A stretch of DNA of 64,000 nucleotides from an uncultured Saprospiraceae bacterium (GCA_937921595.1 CAKZTD010000128.1:19169-83168), one strand, 5' to 3'; positions 35,904 to 45,004 are shown, counted from the stretch's first letter. Numbers and translations: made by a program. Notes: generated by a model not told the origin, from the letters alone.

Positions 35904-37037
35904 TTACTTTGATAAAACCCTTATGGTTCGAGTCGTATATTCCGTTTTTGTCTGGACAAAATACATGCCTTTTGGCCAATCAATATTATTGATTTGAAAA
36001 GCCTTGGAATTTAAATTATTATTGCTGTAAATTGTTCTACCTAAGGCATTTAAAACGCGGATAGATTTTATGTTTTCTACGCTAGAGTAGAGGGTGAAGT
36101 TATCCTGGAATGGATTAGGAAACACGGTCATTTTTTGTTTACTGATTACAGGCTCATTGCTACTGACCGTCATGTCCAAAGGATACTGATCATTGAAAAA
36201 ATTCCAAATTTCTACGCTAGCATTTATATCATAATTGGTTATCCCAACCGCAATTGGCGCTCCTGGCCAAGTATGCTGTCCACCGATGATTTTATAAAAA
36301 GCAATCATTACATTATCATCACAATCTCGGTATTGAATTAATTGAGCAGTAGAAAAATCTGTGGTCGAAATATCTTCAACAAAGATGGTATCCGATACTG
36401 GAGTACAGCCGTTTAATTCTATCCAATTTTCTAATAATTCCTCAATAGGAATACTTACTCCTGGCGAGCCATTATAATTGACAACATTATCTGCGGTACC
36501 ATGAATTTGCATGACCGGGATTGGATTTGCTGGAATACAATTATTTGCTTCAGAAGCAACCATACTTCCTGTTACAGACGCGATTTTTGCAATCCTGTCA
36601 TTGAGTTCGCAAGCTAGTTTGTAACTGAAAAATCCACCGTTAGACATACCGCAAGAATATACTCGATCGAGATTAATTCCGTATTCAGCATGAAGGCTAT
36701 CAATCAAGGCATTGGTGAATCCGACATCATCTTCATTCGATCCAAAAGCCCAGCCAACATTCCATGCATTATCAACTCCTTCTGGATATACGACAAAGAA
36801 TTTAGCAGTATCGGCGACTAAATTCATAGCACTATAACCTTCTTGTTGCTCAGCAAAGGAAGTAAATCCATGGAAATTTAGAACCAGTGGAAGTGATTCT
36901 CCTGGAGTGTAGTCAGAAGGAATAAATAAGCGATAAGACCGTTCTACATTATCCCAAGTGAAACCTCCGGTGATGGTTTGTGCAGAGAGGAAGTTTGTTA
37001 TTAAAAAGAATATAAATATTGTGTAGATTTTTTTCAT
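35904..37037 (-). CDS. Secreted PHB-depolymerase-type esterase with T9SS sorting domain
   Basis: 377 aa with a signal peptide ending near FLSAQ. The alpha/beta-hydrolase fold has PLVLNFHGFTS, the nucleophile in YSCGMSNGGF (S132), the acid in HGTADNVV (D183) and the histidine in GGQHTWPG (H255), so the catalytic triad looks complete. This is the LpqC/PHB-depolymerase family, which also includes feruloyl and acetylxylan esterases. It ends in a T9SS sorting domain (VFPNPFQDNFTLY, then GMYFVQTKTEY). It should act on an extracellular ester; the substrate is unknown. Confidence 0.92.
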   Translation of the reverse strand: MKKIYTIFIFFLITNFLSAQTITGGFTWDNVERSYRLFIPSDYTPGESLPLVLNFHGFTSFAEQQEGYSAMNLVADTAKFFVVYPEGVDNAWNVGWAFGSNEDDVGFTNALIDSLHAEYGINLDRVYSCGMSNGGFFSYKLACELNDRIAKIASVTGSMVASEANNCIPANPIPVMQIHGTADNVVNYNGSPGVSIPIEELLENWIELNGCTPVSDTIFVEDISTTDFSTAQLIQYRDCDDNVMIAFYKIIGGQHTWPGAPIAVGITNYDINASVEIWNFFNDQYPLDMTVSSNEPVISKQKMTVFPNPFQDNFTLYSSVENIKSIRVLNALGRTIYSNNNLNSKAFQINNIDWPKGMYFVQTKTEYTTRTIRVLSK

Positions 37038-37144
37038 AATAATGAGTGTGTTGTTGAAGGTAAGTTAATAGAGGAACAGAAGAACAATGGAATAAAGGAA
37101 TAAGAAAGCAGCGTACCATTGCTTGTTGACTTATTAACTTTTGT

Positions 37145-37729
37145 TTAGTGTAATGCCGCTCTGATTTCTAATGAATTGATCGCTTCAGCTTCTCGTTCTA
37201 TCCACCAGTTTAATCGATCGTAAACTGTTTTCTCATCAAAATAATTAAGTGCCATTTTGGTGTAAACATGTCCATGCTTAGCTTCCGAAACCCAAAGTGT
37301 TTTATAAAAACGAGCTAGTTCAGGATCTGTCTGTGCATCAGCAATAAGTTTGAATCTTTCAGCTCCTCGAGTTTCAACAATCGAAGCGATCAAAAGACGA
37401 TCAAGGAATCTTTCTGTTCTACCAGAATGACATTGTTTGATTAATATTTTTAGATAAGGATCTTCTCCAATAGAATGAACCATTGGAACACCTTTGGCTA
37501 CCATTAATTGATAAACCTGTTGGAAGTGTTCCAGTTCTTCAATCCCGATTTCGATTAATTCAGGAATGATTTCTGTACGGTCTGGATATTTAGCAACCAT
37601 GCTCATGGCAACAGCGGAAGCTTTTCGTTCACAGTCTAAATGATCTTGTAAAAAGGCATCAAAATCTGCCATCACTGCGGCGATCCATTCGGGTTTACTA
37701 GGGCAGGCTATGTCAACGTTTAATTTCAT
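37145..37729 (-). CDS. miaE: tRNA-(ms2io6A)-hydroxylase MiaE
   Basis: 194 aa, the usual length. The di-iron ligands are visible as EELEHF (near residues 65-70), ETRGAERF and EAKHGHVY, the ExxH-type pattern of the family. MiaE hydroxylates the isopentenyl side chain of the modified A37 in tRNA, using O2 and a non-haem di-iron centre. It lies between the PHB-type esterase and the DUF6569 lipoprotein on the same strand, but the gaps of about 90-110 bases do not prove an operon. Confidence 0.93.
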   Translation of the reverse strand: MKLNVDIACPSKPEWIAAVMADFDAFLQDHLDCERKASAVAMSMVAKYPDRTEIIPELIEIGIEELEHFQQVYQLMVAKGVPMVHSIGEDPYLKILIKQCHSGRTERFLDRLLIASIVETRGAERFKLIADAQTDPELARFYKTLWVSEAKHGHVYTKMALNYFDEKTVYDRLNWWIEREAEAINSLEIRAALH

Positions 37730-37821
37730 GTATAAAAAGGCTAAATAAATAATTGAATAAATTAAAAATGAGTAAATAGGAGATTTCCAATTTACTCATT
37801 TTTATATTTTGAAAAAGGAGT

Positions 37822-38877
37822 TTACAAATCAGTAAAGTGAATTAGTTTTCCTTTATAGTAATAATTTGATTGATCTGTTTCTTTTTTATCAATTGCTCGA
37901 TTGAATTTTTTAAGCAATTTATCTCCGTAATGTTTTACACTTTCTTCGCTCATGATTACTTTCTTGCCAGAAGACATGGCTTCTGTGATGTAAGAATGAA
38001 TGAGCACTTCATATTGTTTTTTAAAGAGATTCGGATGAGTGAAAATATCAGTTCCTAATACTTTTGTTCCACTGACTGCAACCATACCAATCACATCATC
38101 TCGATGGTCTAATTTTTCTGTAAAGAACTGAACATACTCGTTTCTTTCATTGGTGAAAGTTTTAGAATTTTCGAGATTGGCATAAGTACCAGTCGTTGAT
38201 TCAGCATTATTTAATGCAGTCAAATCTCCAACTTTATTCCAAACCGCTTGCTGATTATTTGTTTCCTTCATCGTTTTTCTAAGATCATTAGAAGCGACAT
38301 TATAGTATCCAGTAAAAGCAAAGATTTTTTTGTTTTGTTCAGCAATGTGATCATCAGTTACAGCAAGATCATGTCGACCTTCTTCATCGCCTTCTTCTTT
38401 GTATTCCCAACGATGAGGTTCTACACAAAAAACAGGAATATCAGTAATTGTTCTTGGAGGCAAAATCATATCAGAAGCAAGAACTCGATCTTGCATTCCT
38501 CCTTGTACTACATCACCGGCCATTAAGTAAATGGTATCCTGAGATTTGTTTTGAACAGTCAGATTGTTAACTGCACCACTATCTTCAAAACGGCCAAAAG
38601 GTTTTTTTTCAGTAATCCTAAAACCTTTGATATCGATGGCTTCTTTTAAGTTTTTAAGATTAGATGCGATGGTATAAGCTGCAATGAAATTAGCATCTGC
38701 AGTAATTGGGTAGATGGTTAAATTGTCAAAGCTTAATTCAGCATTTTCTGATGTTTCGACCTGAATATTTTCAGTTTTCTGGTTATCAGTAGTATCTGAA
38801 GTATTGTCATTTAGACCAGTAGGCTCGTTATTACAAGCAAAAAGAAGGATTAATAAAAAGAAAGGTAATTTTTTCAT
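37822..38877 (-). CDS. DUF6569 (ARPP-1-like) lipoprotein
   Basis: 351 aa. The lipobox ends at Cys15 (LLFAC), followed by a Thr/Asn/Asp-rich linker. The domain from about residue 45 contains LTIYPITA, MAGDVVQGGMQDRVLASDMILPP and CVEPHRW, which match the DUF6569 (ARPP-1) family. Its biochemical role is unknown. It should sit in the periplasm or on the surface. A near-consensus -7 box (38934-38941) and a perfect 15-bp palindrome (38956-38970) lie upstream and may regulate it. Confidence 0.75.
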   Translation of the reverse strand: MKKLPFFLLILLFACNNEPTGLNDNTSDTTDNQKTENIQVETSENAELSFDNLTIYPITADANFIAAYTIASNLKNLKEAIDIKGFRITEKKPFGRFEDSGAVNNLTVQNKSQDTIYLMAGDVVQGGMQDRVLASDMILPPRTITDIPVFCVEPHRWEYKEEGDEEGRHDLAVTDDHIAEQNKKIFAFTGYYNVASNDLRKTMKETNNQQAVWNKVGDLTALNNAESTTGTYANLENSKTFTNERNEYVQFFTEKLDHRDDVIGMVAVSGTKVLGTDIFTHPNLFKKQYEVLIHSYITEAMSSGKKVIMSEESVKHYGDKLLKKFNRAIDKKETDQSNYYYKGKLIHFTDL

Positions 38878-38933
38878 AACAGATAAATTTTGCTTTTATT
38901 TTAATGCAAGTTAGTGTTTTTAGGGCTAAGTGA

Positions 38934-38970
38934 CAAATATCGGCTTCTGCACATTTGATGCACTGCATCA
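38934..38970 (-). promoter_or_regulatory. Candidate promoter box with overlapping 15-bp palindrome
   Basis: On the minus strand a perfect palindrome TGATGCAGTGCATCA (38956-38970) is followed after 14 bases by GATATTTG (one mismatch to TAnnTTTG). The palindrome covers the position of the -33 element, where a regulator would be expected to bind. The regulator is unknown. Confidence 0.35.
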
Positions 38971-39145
38971 AGCTAGACCAATGCTCGATTTGACAGGGGT
39001 GAGGAGTGAGAGGTGAGTAGTGAGGTTCCTTGGTTCGTAAACTTACTCGTAATAACACTTTGGTTATATACTGATGAAGGGTGAGAAGAATTTGTTTAGT
39101 AGTGGTCAAAGGTTGAGAAACATATTAGAAATATAAATGATTTTT

Positions 39146-39153
39146 TATCTTTG
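39146..39153 (+). promoter_or_regulatory. -7 promoter box (TATCTTTG) of the lysyl oxidase gene
   Basis: An exact TAnnTTTG match 69 bases before the ATG. No clear -33 TTTG at the usual spacing. Confidence 0.45.
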
Positions 39154-39221
39154 ATAGACTTATAAAATTAATTCCATTCAGGTTTTATAAGTTTTTTGAT
39201 CAGACAACAAAATATAAAACA

Positions 39222-41606
39222 ATGCGAAAAACAATTTACACCCTCCTTTTCTTTTCATTTTTTATAAATATTAATCAACTCTTGGCTTGTGATCCTGATG
39301 AAGCCACTGTTATTGTAAATATTCATACAGATAACTGGGGTTACGAAACGGCTTGGAGATTGGTTGATGCTGATGGAACTGTTTTTCACGAGGTAGATTT
39401 TAATACTTATGCGGATAATGAATATTATGAAACCGAAGTTTGTGTTCCTGCGGATGCATGTGTGACTTTTATCATTGAAGATTCCTATGGTGACGGAATA
39501 TTTCATGATGATGCTTTTGCAGTAACTGTTGATGGAATAGATGTAGGATCAGGTACAGTGTCCGGTAATGGAACTAGTATGAATTTTAATTGTCCTCCGG
39601 GAAGTACTTGTAGTTCTGCTATTGAAATTACCGAAGGAGATTATGTGACTGAATATGAAAATGCCTGGTATGTTTTTACACCAGACTCCGTCGGGATTTA
39701 TTTGATTTCCACTTGCGATAACAATACATGTGATACGAAGATCTGGGTATATGATGATTGTACTGGTAGCTTTGATGATTCAAACGAAGGGACTATTTTT
39801 TATAATGATAACAATCCAAGCTGTGATGATCTAGCAGTAGTTGAAGGATATTTTGCAGCGGGTACTCCTTATATTATTAGAATTGGAGATGCTGATGATA
39901 ATTGTGTTGGAACACCGATAAATTTTAGTTTAAATTATCTAGGGCCAATTGCTGGCTGTACTGATCCTGCATCTTGTAATTATAATCCACTGGCTTCTAT
40001 CGAAGATGGTTCTTGTTTACCGATGGGAGATCCGGATTGTCCGAATGCACCGGATTTGGTTTTGCGTCAAGATGTATTGGAAACTTCTATTTATCTAACG
40101 ACATTAAATGCAACAGACGAATGCCTAATCGAAGAAGGTTGTCTTCAAGGATTCGGAATGAGAGATATTATTCGTTTTACAACACATATTGAAAACAATG
40201 GAGAAGCAGATTATTTGATCGGCGAACCAACGGAAAATCCTGAGCAGTTTACTTACGATAATTGTCATGATCATTATCACTATGATGGTTATGCAGAGTA
40301 TGTTTTATATAACTCGGATGGATTGGCTTTACCGATTGGTTTTAAGAATGGATTTTGTGTTTTAGATTTAGTTTGTGATAATGGTGGAACTGCTCAATAC
40401 GGTTGTAGTTATATGGGAATCACTGCGGGTTGTGGTGATATCTACGGTTCAGGATTGGATTGTCAGTGGATTGATGTAACGGATGTGGAAGATGGGTTTT
40501 ATACTTTTGTAACAAGAGTGAATTGGGACAATGCACCAGATGCATTGGGCCGAGTAGAAACAGATACTTTGAACAACTGGGCACAGGTTTGTATTTCACT
40601 GGATCGATCTAGTGGTGAGTTGGTTTTTGAATTGGTAGAAGATTGTCCAGACTTTGTGGATTGTGCAGGGGAACCTTTTGGAGATGCACAACCTGATTGT
40701 AATGGTGTTTGTAATGGAGGAACATTGATGGGAGATCTTGATGTAAATGCGGTTCAGGAAATGATGGATGCTCAGCAATATGTAAATGATATCATCACGA
40801 ATAGTATTGAAGCAACGAATTGTAATGACTTAAATGCGGATGGAGCAATTTCTGTTTATGATGCGGCTTTATTGGCTGGGTGTTTAAATTATGGAGCTGG
40901 TCATAATCACCCAGATGGTGGTGAACATGATCATTGTGATTTTCCTACGGGAACACTAAATCCAAGTGATACAGTTGCTTTGAGTATTTTGGATTATAAT
41001 CAGGATGAGCAGTATGTCGATATTGCTATTCAAAATCCTACGGCAAGCGTAGTGGCTTATCAGTTTGAAATGAGTGGTATTAATTTGATCTCTGCAGAGA
41101 ATTTAGTTGATGCTTCGATTTATCCAATCAGTCCAAAAGTTAGCTTGACCGATGGAACGACAATCGGGATTTCTTATGATGATTCTTTGGTTATAAAACA
41201 GGCAGATCCTCAACCTTTGGTTCGCTTGTACTTTACAGGTTTTACGGATACATTAATTTGTATTTCAAATATCGTAGATATTATCAATCAAGATTATCAT
41301 CAGACGGTGACTAGAATTGATGGTCCTTGTATTGCATTTGTAGATGTTGATGAATTGTATTCGAATATTGACGTAAAGGTTGATCCTAATCCTTTTACAA
41401 GTCAAACGCGCCTTTCTTTTTTCAATACAGAAAATGAATCTTTCGAACTGCAATTGATGAATAGTACTGGCCAGGTAGTTCGTTCTTATTCTGATATTCG
41501 TAATAATGCGGTAGATATTAATCGTGGCGATCTTCCGGCTGGGGTTTATATTTATAGTTTGAAGAGTGAGTCGAAAGTAGGAACAGGGAAGGTAGTGGTG
41601 CAGTAA
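39222..41606 (+). CDS. Secreted lysyl oxidase family protein with dockerin-like and T9SS sorting domains
   Basis: 794 aa with a signal peptide ending near NQLLA. An N-terminal beta domain (about 24-124) is followed by a second (about 125-242) and by a Cys-rich link (GCTDPASCNYNP...DGSC). The lysyl oxidase domain spans about 275-460. The copper ligands are in CHDHYHYD (H349, H351, H353). K375 (GFKNGFC) and Y408 (GDIYGSGLDCQW) sit where human LOX forms its lysine-tyrosylquinone cofactor. A dockerin-like NDLNADGAISVYDAALLAG follows (about 535-555), then a cohesin-like beta region and a type A sorting domain (VDPNPFTSQTRLSF). It is predicted to oxidise primary amines, such as protein lysines, outside the cell. 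Confidence 0.88.
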   Translation: MRKTIYTLLFFSFFININQLLACDPDEATVIVNIHTDNWGYETAWRLVDADGTVFHEVDFNTYADNEYYETEVCVPADACVTFIIEDSYGDGIFHDDAFAVTVDGIDVGSGTVSGNGTSMNFNCPPGSTCSSAIEITEGDYVTEYENAWYVFTPDSVGIYLISTCDNNTCDTKIWVYDDCTGSFDDSNEGTIFYNDNNPSCDDLAVVEGYFAAGTPYIIRIGDADDNCVGTPINFSLNYLGPIAGCTDPASCNYNPLASIEDGSCLPMGDPDCPNAPDLVLRQDVLETSIYLTTLNATDECLIEEGCLQGFGMRDIIRFTTHIENNGEADYLIGEPTENPEQFTYDNCHDHYHYDGYAEYVLYNSDGLALPIGFKNGFCVLDLVCDNGGTAQYGCSYMGITAGCGDIYGSGLDCQWIDVTDVEDGFYTFVTRVNWDNAPDALGRVETDTLNNWAQVCISLDRSSGELVFELVEDCPDFVDCAGEPFGDAQPDCNGVCNGGTLMGDLDVNAVQEMMDAQQYVNDIITNSIEATNCNDLNADGAISVYDAALLAGCLNYGAGHNHPDGGEHDHCDFPTGTLNPSDTVALSILDYNQDEQYVDIAIQNPTASVVAYQFEMSGINLISAENLVDASIYPISPKVSLTDGTTIGISYDDSLVIKQADPQPLVRLYFTGFTDTLICISNIVDIINQDYHQTVTRIDGPCIAFVDVDELYSNIDVKVDPNPFTSQTRLSFFNTENESFELQLMNSTGQVVRSYSDIRNNAVDINRGDLPAGVYIYSLKSESKVGTGKVVVQ

Positions 41607-41615
41607 ATAGAAGTT

Positions 41616-41679
41616 AACAATGTATTAAGCCAATAAGTGAGCAATGCGTAGAACCGATTGCTCACTTATTGGTTTGTTA
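41616..41679. repeat. AAGTGAGCAAT palindromic element, copy 1
   Basis: CCAATAAGTGAGCAAT (41630-41645) pairs perfectly with ATTGCTCACTTATTGG (41657-41672), and TTAACAA/TTGTTAA extends the dyad. It lies between the lysyl oxidase stop and the next gene. Its sequence aligns with the reverse complement of 43637-43700. Confidence 0.8.
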
Positions 41680-41757
41680 ATTTGCTAAATTCCCTTGCTT
41701 CTGTTTTGCCCTTTGGGGAATAATTCTCTTCTTTGCTTCAAATTTGGAAAAACAACT

Positions 41758-43269
41758 ATGAAGGAGGCGACATTCTCTGATCGATATAAATGGTTCTTAG
41801 GATTATTGGCGGTGCTGACGGTGATTAGTTTGATCGTGATGAACGACTTTACGACGATTATTGAAAGTCAAGAGGCTTTTAATATATTACAGGTACAGCA
41901 TCAAATTGCCGAAACACCGGTTCCTTCCGTTGCTCCTTTTCCGAATACTTCCCAGTTTATTATTTATAAAATATTTGGCTTTAGTCCCTTTTGGATGCGG
42001 ATGTCGAATGTGATTGTATTTCTATTATTGCTTTTAGGAATCCGGGTTTGGTGTGGAAAGATCTTTGGAAAAGAGCAAGCGATAACCTTTATTACGACGA
42101 TTGTGAGTTCCTTTCTGTTGATCAGTATGTCCAAATTTGCAGTAGCGGATATTCCTTTGGCTGCCTTTCACATGATGATTTTTGCTTTTTTAGTGATTTG
42201 TTTAAAACAACCCAAGATCAAATGGCAAATTGTTTATGGTCTTTTTGTGATGGGGAGTTTTTTGGTGAATCCGACTTCGGGTGTGATTTATGGAATGGGG
42301 CTGTTGATCTATATGTCGATTTTTCATAAGAGTTCGGCAAATCTAAGACAGCCATTGATCTTAGGAATCTGGATTTTTTTTATTAGCCTATTCTTTTTTC
42401 TAGGTGGATTTAATTGGGGAACAAATGGTTTTATTTTTCCTTTTCAAAGTAGTTGGAAGGAATATTTTACTTGGCAGTTGATCGGATTATTGCCTTGGTT
42501 TGGTTTTCTGCCAGCGGCCTTATGGGACCTTTTCAAAAAGCTTAGAAAGAAAGAAGAAATGGCGATTATTCTATTTGGATGGTTGTTGTTTTCCTTGATT
42601 AGTCATGGATTGGTTTTGCAGTTGTGCTTGTTGTTTTTGATTTCAAAACAGATAAATAATTATTTTAAACCTAATTATCCTTATAAAGATCTAGTCAAAA
42701 CTTTTTCTATCATAAATCTGATTTTTACTTTTTTCGCTTTATTGGGTGTTATGTTTGGCGGATTTGCAGTTTTACATGTAACTGGATTTCGGTCGGCAGC
42801 GGTGTTTAGTGGAATGTATTGGGTCTTGGCATTTGTCGGGATTCTTGGATTGTTTTCTGACAGTCGAAAATATGTTCTAGGAGGTTTTGGAATTGCAGGA
42901 GCTTTTTCGCTGATGCTGTTTTGGGTACAAATAAATCCGATTGTAAATCGTTTTCGAGATATTAATGTGCAGCTGATAAATAGAGTAGAAGACTTGGAAA
43001 AAGGAAAGCAAAAAGGAATGATTGGTGTTGAAGTGAGCCAAACACTTTTTGATTTAAATCAATTTAAAGCTTACAGCAATGCTTCTGGTTTTTATTATGG
43101 GACTTTTGAAAATAAGTCTGATAAAATAAAATATTACCTACTGAATGATTCCGATTATCAATCATTTTTAAAAAATAATAAAAGTGAAATTACGGTAGAT
43201 AGCATTCGAGGAGGGACTCAGGTATTTCAGAAACCTGAAAATTTTTATGTAGTACAGAGAAAGAAATAA
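41758..43269 (+). CDS. Multi-pass membrane protein, probable GT-C glycosyltransferase
   Basis: 503 aa from the ATG at 41758. An in-frame start 63 bases upstream would add residues that do not look like part of the protein and would lie close to the palindromic repeat. About eleven hydrophobic segments precede a soluble C-terminal tail of about 90 residues. The hydropathy, FAVADIPLAAFHMM and the tail resemble the GT39-like enzyme at 18875, but the acidic pair of the first loop is weaker (TTIIESQEAF). Transfer of a lipid-linked sugar is inferred with moderate confidence. A terminator follows. Confidence 0.6.
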   Translation: MKEATFSDRYKWFLGLLAVLTVISLIVMNDFTTIIESQEAFNILQVQHQIAETPVPSVAPFPNTSQFIIYKIFGFSPFWMRMSNVIVFLLLLLGIRVWCGKIFGKEQAITFITTIVSSFLLISMSKFAVADIPLAAFHMMIFAFLVICLKQPKIKWQIVYGLFVMGSFLVNPTSGVIYGMGLLIYMSIFHKSSANLRQPLILGIWIFFISLFFFLGGFNWGTNGFIFPFQSSWKEYFTWQLIGLLPWFGFLPAALWDLFKKLRKKEEMAIILFGWLLFSLISHGLVLQLCLLFLISKQINNYFKPNYPYKDLVKTFSIINLIFTFFALLGVMFGGFAVLHVTGFRSAAVFSGMYWVLAFVGILGLFSDSRKYVLGGFGIAGAFSLMLFWVQINPIVNRFRDINVQLINRVEDLEKGKQKGMIGVEVSQTLFDLNQFKAYSNASGFYYGTFENKSDKIKYYLLNDSDYQSFLKNNKSEITVDSIRGGTQVFQKPENFYVVQRKK

Positions 43270-43307
43270 AGATCTTTGTTTTAACACAATTGTGAACTAA
43301 ATAGCCT

Positions 43308-43349
43308 AAAAACAAAAAGATTTCCTATTTGGAAATCTTTTTGTTTTTA
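43308..43349. terminator. Bidirectional terminator
   Basis: AAAACAAAAAGATTTCC pairs with GGAAATCTTTTTGTTTT around TATTT. It serves the plus-strand membrane protein gene and the minus-strand 43-aa ORF. Confidence 0.92.
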
Positions 43350-43409
43350 GACCCGGAGTAGTAAATATATTGCAGATAAATGGAAGCAAGTCCTTCTGAT
43401 TCTTAATAT

Positions 43410-43541
43410 CTAGCTATTTCTGAACATCAAATACATGAGGAACATCATAATCAAAGTTCCAATAATCACTACTCTTGTTAATTTTCGAGCATCTTTAGCA
43501 TTTCTTGCTGCTAATTCTCTTTTACGTTTAGATTTTGCCAT
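43410..43541 (-). CDS. 43-aa single-pass membrane peptide
   Basis: An ATG-started ORF of 43 codons. The first 23 residues are strongly basic (MAKSKRKRELAARNAKDARK), the next 17 form one hydrophobic segment (VVIIGTLIMMFLMYLMF), and the tail is RNS. The positive-inside rule puts the N-terminus in the cytosol. It is framed by a terminator downstream and the Pif1-like helicase gene upstream on the same strand. I do not recognise a family. The clean amphipathic-plus-TM layout supports a real small gene, and the opposite-strand ORF here is low-complexity and less likely. Confidence 0.6.
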   Translation of the reverse strand: MAKSKRKRELAARNAKDARKLTRVVIIGTLIMMFLMYLMFRNS

Positions 43542-43636
43542 GTTGATAGGTTTTATTTATATGACTAAAATAGATAAAAAGGAAGAAAAAAAAGAAAAAA
43601 TTGAAGAGGAAATTTTAAAAAAAACGATTAAGAGAA

Positions 43637-43700
43637 CAAGTTAACAAGTGAGCAATTCGTGAAACCCATTACTCACTTGTTGGCTTAATACCTTGTTTAT
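43637..43700. repeat. AAGTGAGCAAT palindromic element, copy 2
   Basis: AACAAGTGAGCAAT (43643-43656) pairs, with one mismatch, with ATTACTCACTTGTT (43668-43681). The reverse complement matches copy 1 (41616-41679) at most positions, including GTATTAAGCCAA. It ends just before the helicase stop codon. Confidence 0.8.
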
Positions 43701-43703
43701 TTG

Positions 43704-44999
43704 TCACCGCTCCGATTCATAATAATCGATAATCCGTTCATCAACAATAATATCACGAGGTCTGACTTTTTCTTTGAGAACAATACCATCGAGGGTTCGA
43801 CACCGACTGAGCGCCACATAGGTTTGACCATGTTCGAAAGCTCCACGACCCAAATCAATGATTACTCGATCAAAAGTTTTTCCCTGACTCTTGTGGATGG
43901 TAATTCCCCAAGCCAGTTTTAGAGGATACTGTTTAAACTTACCGAGCACCTCCGTTTCGATCTTGGTTTCATCATCCCGGTCAATCTGATATTTTTGAAC
44001 CTCCCATTCCAGCTTCTCAACATCGATGTGTTTTTCGCCATCTTTATCACTGATCAGCACTCGAATATTATCTGGTTCGAGCCTAAGAATTTTACCAATG
44101 GTACCATTCACAAAACGCTTTTTAGGATCATTTTTTACAAACATGACTTGAGCGCCAAGTTTCAGGTGCAAAGCTGGTTCCGCTGGAAATAGTTTTGGAT
44201 TAAAAGTACCCGTAATCGTAGCGATATAGGTCATCTCTAGATCACTGATCTTAGCTAACTCTTGCTGATTGATGAGATTGACGACCGCATTTCTAGGGGA
44301 AAGGGTGATGTAAAAATCTTCAGGTACAAAATCTTTATCATATCGTTCATTCAATTCCTCCAGATCATCATAATCAATCTGGTTGAGTCGAACGGCTTCC
44401 AGAAGCCTTAAAAAATGTCTGGATTCTTGACGATATGTTTTCCGCAATTCAATGGTCTCATAACTGAAACCTTCTTCAAATACTTTTGCAGAAAAGAAGT
44501 ATGGTGTATCGTAAAAAGATTCAAAAAGCGCTTTTTCAGCATCTGAGGAAACGATTGGTGGTAATTGAAAAAGGTCACCAAAGAAAACAATCTGCACGCC
44601 ACCAAAAGGTTCGACAATATTATCACGATTAATTCGAAGGAAGTAATCAATATTATCCAGCATATCAGCCCTAACCATAGATATTTCATCAATGATGAGG
44701 ATATCCATGTTTTTATAGAGCTTATGATTTTTCTTTTTTCGAATATCTTTTCGATGGAGTGGTTTACCAGGAAAATTGAAAAAGGAATGAATCGTCTGTC
44801 CTTTTACATTAAGTGCAGCAACACCCGTAGGCGCCAAAACTACGGTTCTCTTTCTAGTGGTATTCCTAAAAAGCTGTAATAAGGTAGACTTTCCAGTACC
44901 TGCCCGACCAGTAATAAATACATTTCGACGTGATTTTTCAATTGCATCCAGTGCATATTTGAAATCATCGTTTAATTCTAAAGGCTTCTTATCTTTCAC
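43704..44999 (-). CDS. Pif1-like superfamily 1B helicase
   Basis: 431 aa. Motif I is GRAGTGKST (residues 31-39), motif Ia TVVLAPTGVAALNV, motif II LIIDEISM (101-108) and motif III FGDLFQLPP. The C-terminal motifs are GITIHKSQGKTFDRVIIDLG and YVALSRCRTLDGI. This is the Pif1/RecD-like group, which unwinds DNA 5'-3', for example at G-quadruplexes or forks. It is short: no accessory domain follows the helicase core. The start is a GTG; no in-frame ATG precedes the Walker A motif. A TATATTTG box ends five bases before this GTG. Confidence 0.9.
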   Translation of the reverse strand: MKDKKPLELNDDFKYALDAIEKSRRNVFITGRAGTGKSTLLQLFRNTTRKRTVVLAPTGVAALNVKGQTIHSFFNFPGKPLHRKDIRKKKNHKLYKNMDILIIDEISMVRADMLDNIDYFLRINRDNIVEPFGGVQIVFFGDLFQLPPIVSSDAEKALFESFYDTPYFFSAKVFEEGFSYETIELRKTYRQESRHFLRLLEAVRLNQIDYDDLEELNERYDKDFVPEDFYITLSPRNAVVNLINQQELAKISDLEMTYIATITGTFNPKLFPAEPALHLKLGAQVMFVKNDPKKRFVNGTIGKILRLEPDNIRVLISDKDGEKHIDVEKLEWEVQKYQIDRDDETKIETEVLGKFKQYPLKLAWGITIHKSQGKTFDRVIIDLGRGAFEHGQTYVALSRCRTLDGIVLKEKVRPRDIIVDERIIDYYESER

Positions 45000-45004
45000 A
45001 GGGG

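Larger units (their letters stand above)
38878..39221. other. Divergent intergenic region
   Basis: About 344 bases between the DUF6569 lipoprotein gene and the lysyl oxidase gene, which are divergent. It contains the palindrome and -7 box for the former, a run of GTGAGG-type repeats (38996-39026) and a -7 box for the latter (39146-39153). No ORF is credible. Confidence 0.5.
43270..43703. other. Interval between the GT-C membrane protein and helicase genes
   Basis: About 434 bases. It holds the bidirectional terminator, the 43-aa ORF and the second AAGTGAGCAAT element, all listed separately. The plus-strand 69-codon ORF is judged a shadow. Confidence 0.5.

Noticed and set aside
43435-43644. 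69-codon plus-strand ORF
   Set aside because: The reading is low complexity (Lys/Glu run) and overlaps the better-formed 43-aa minus-strand ORF.
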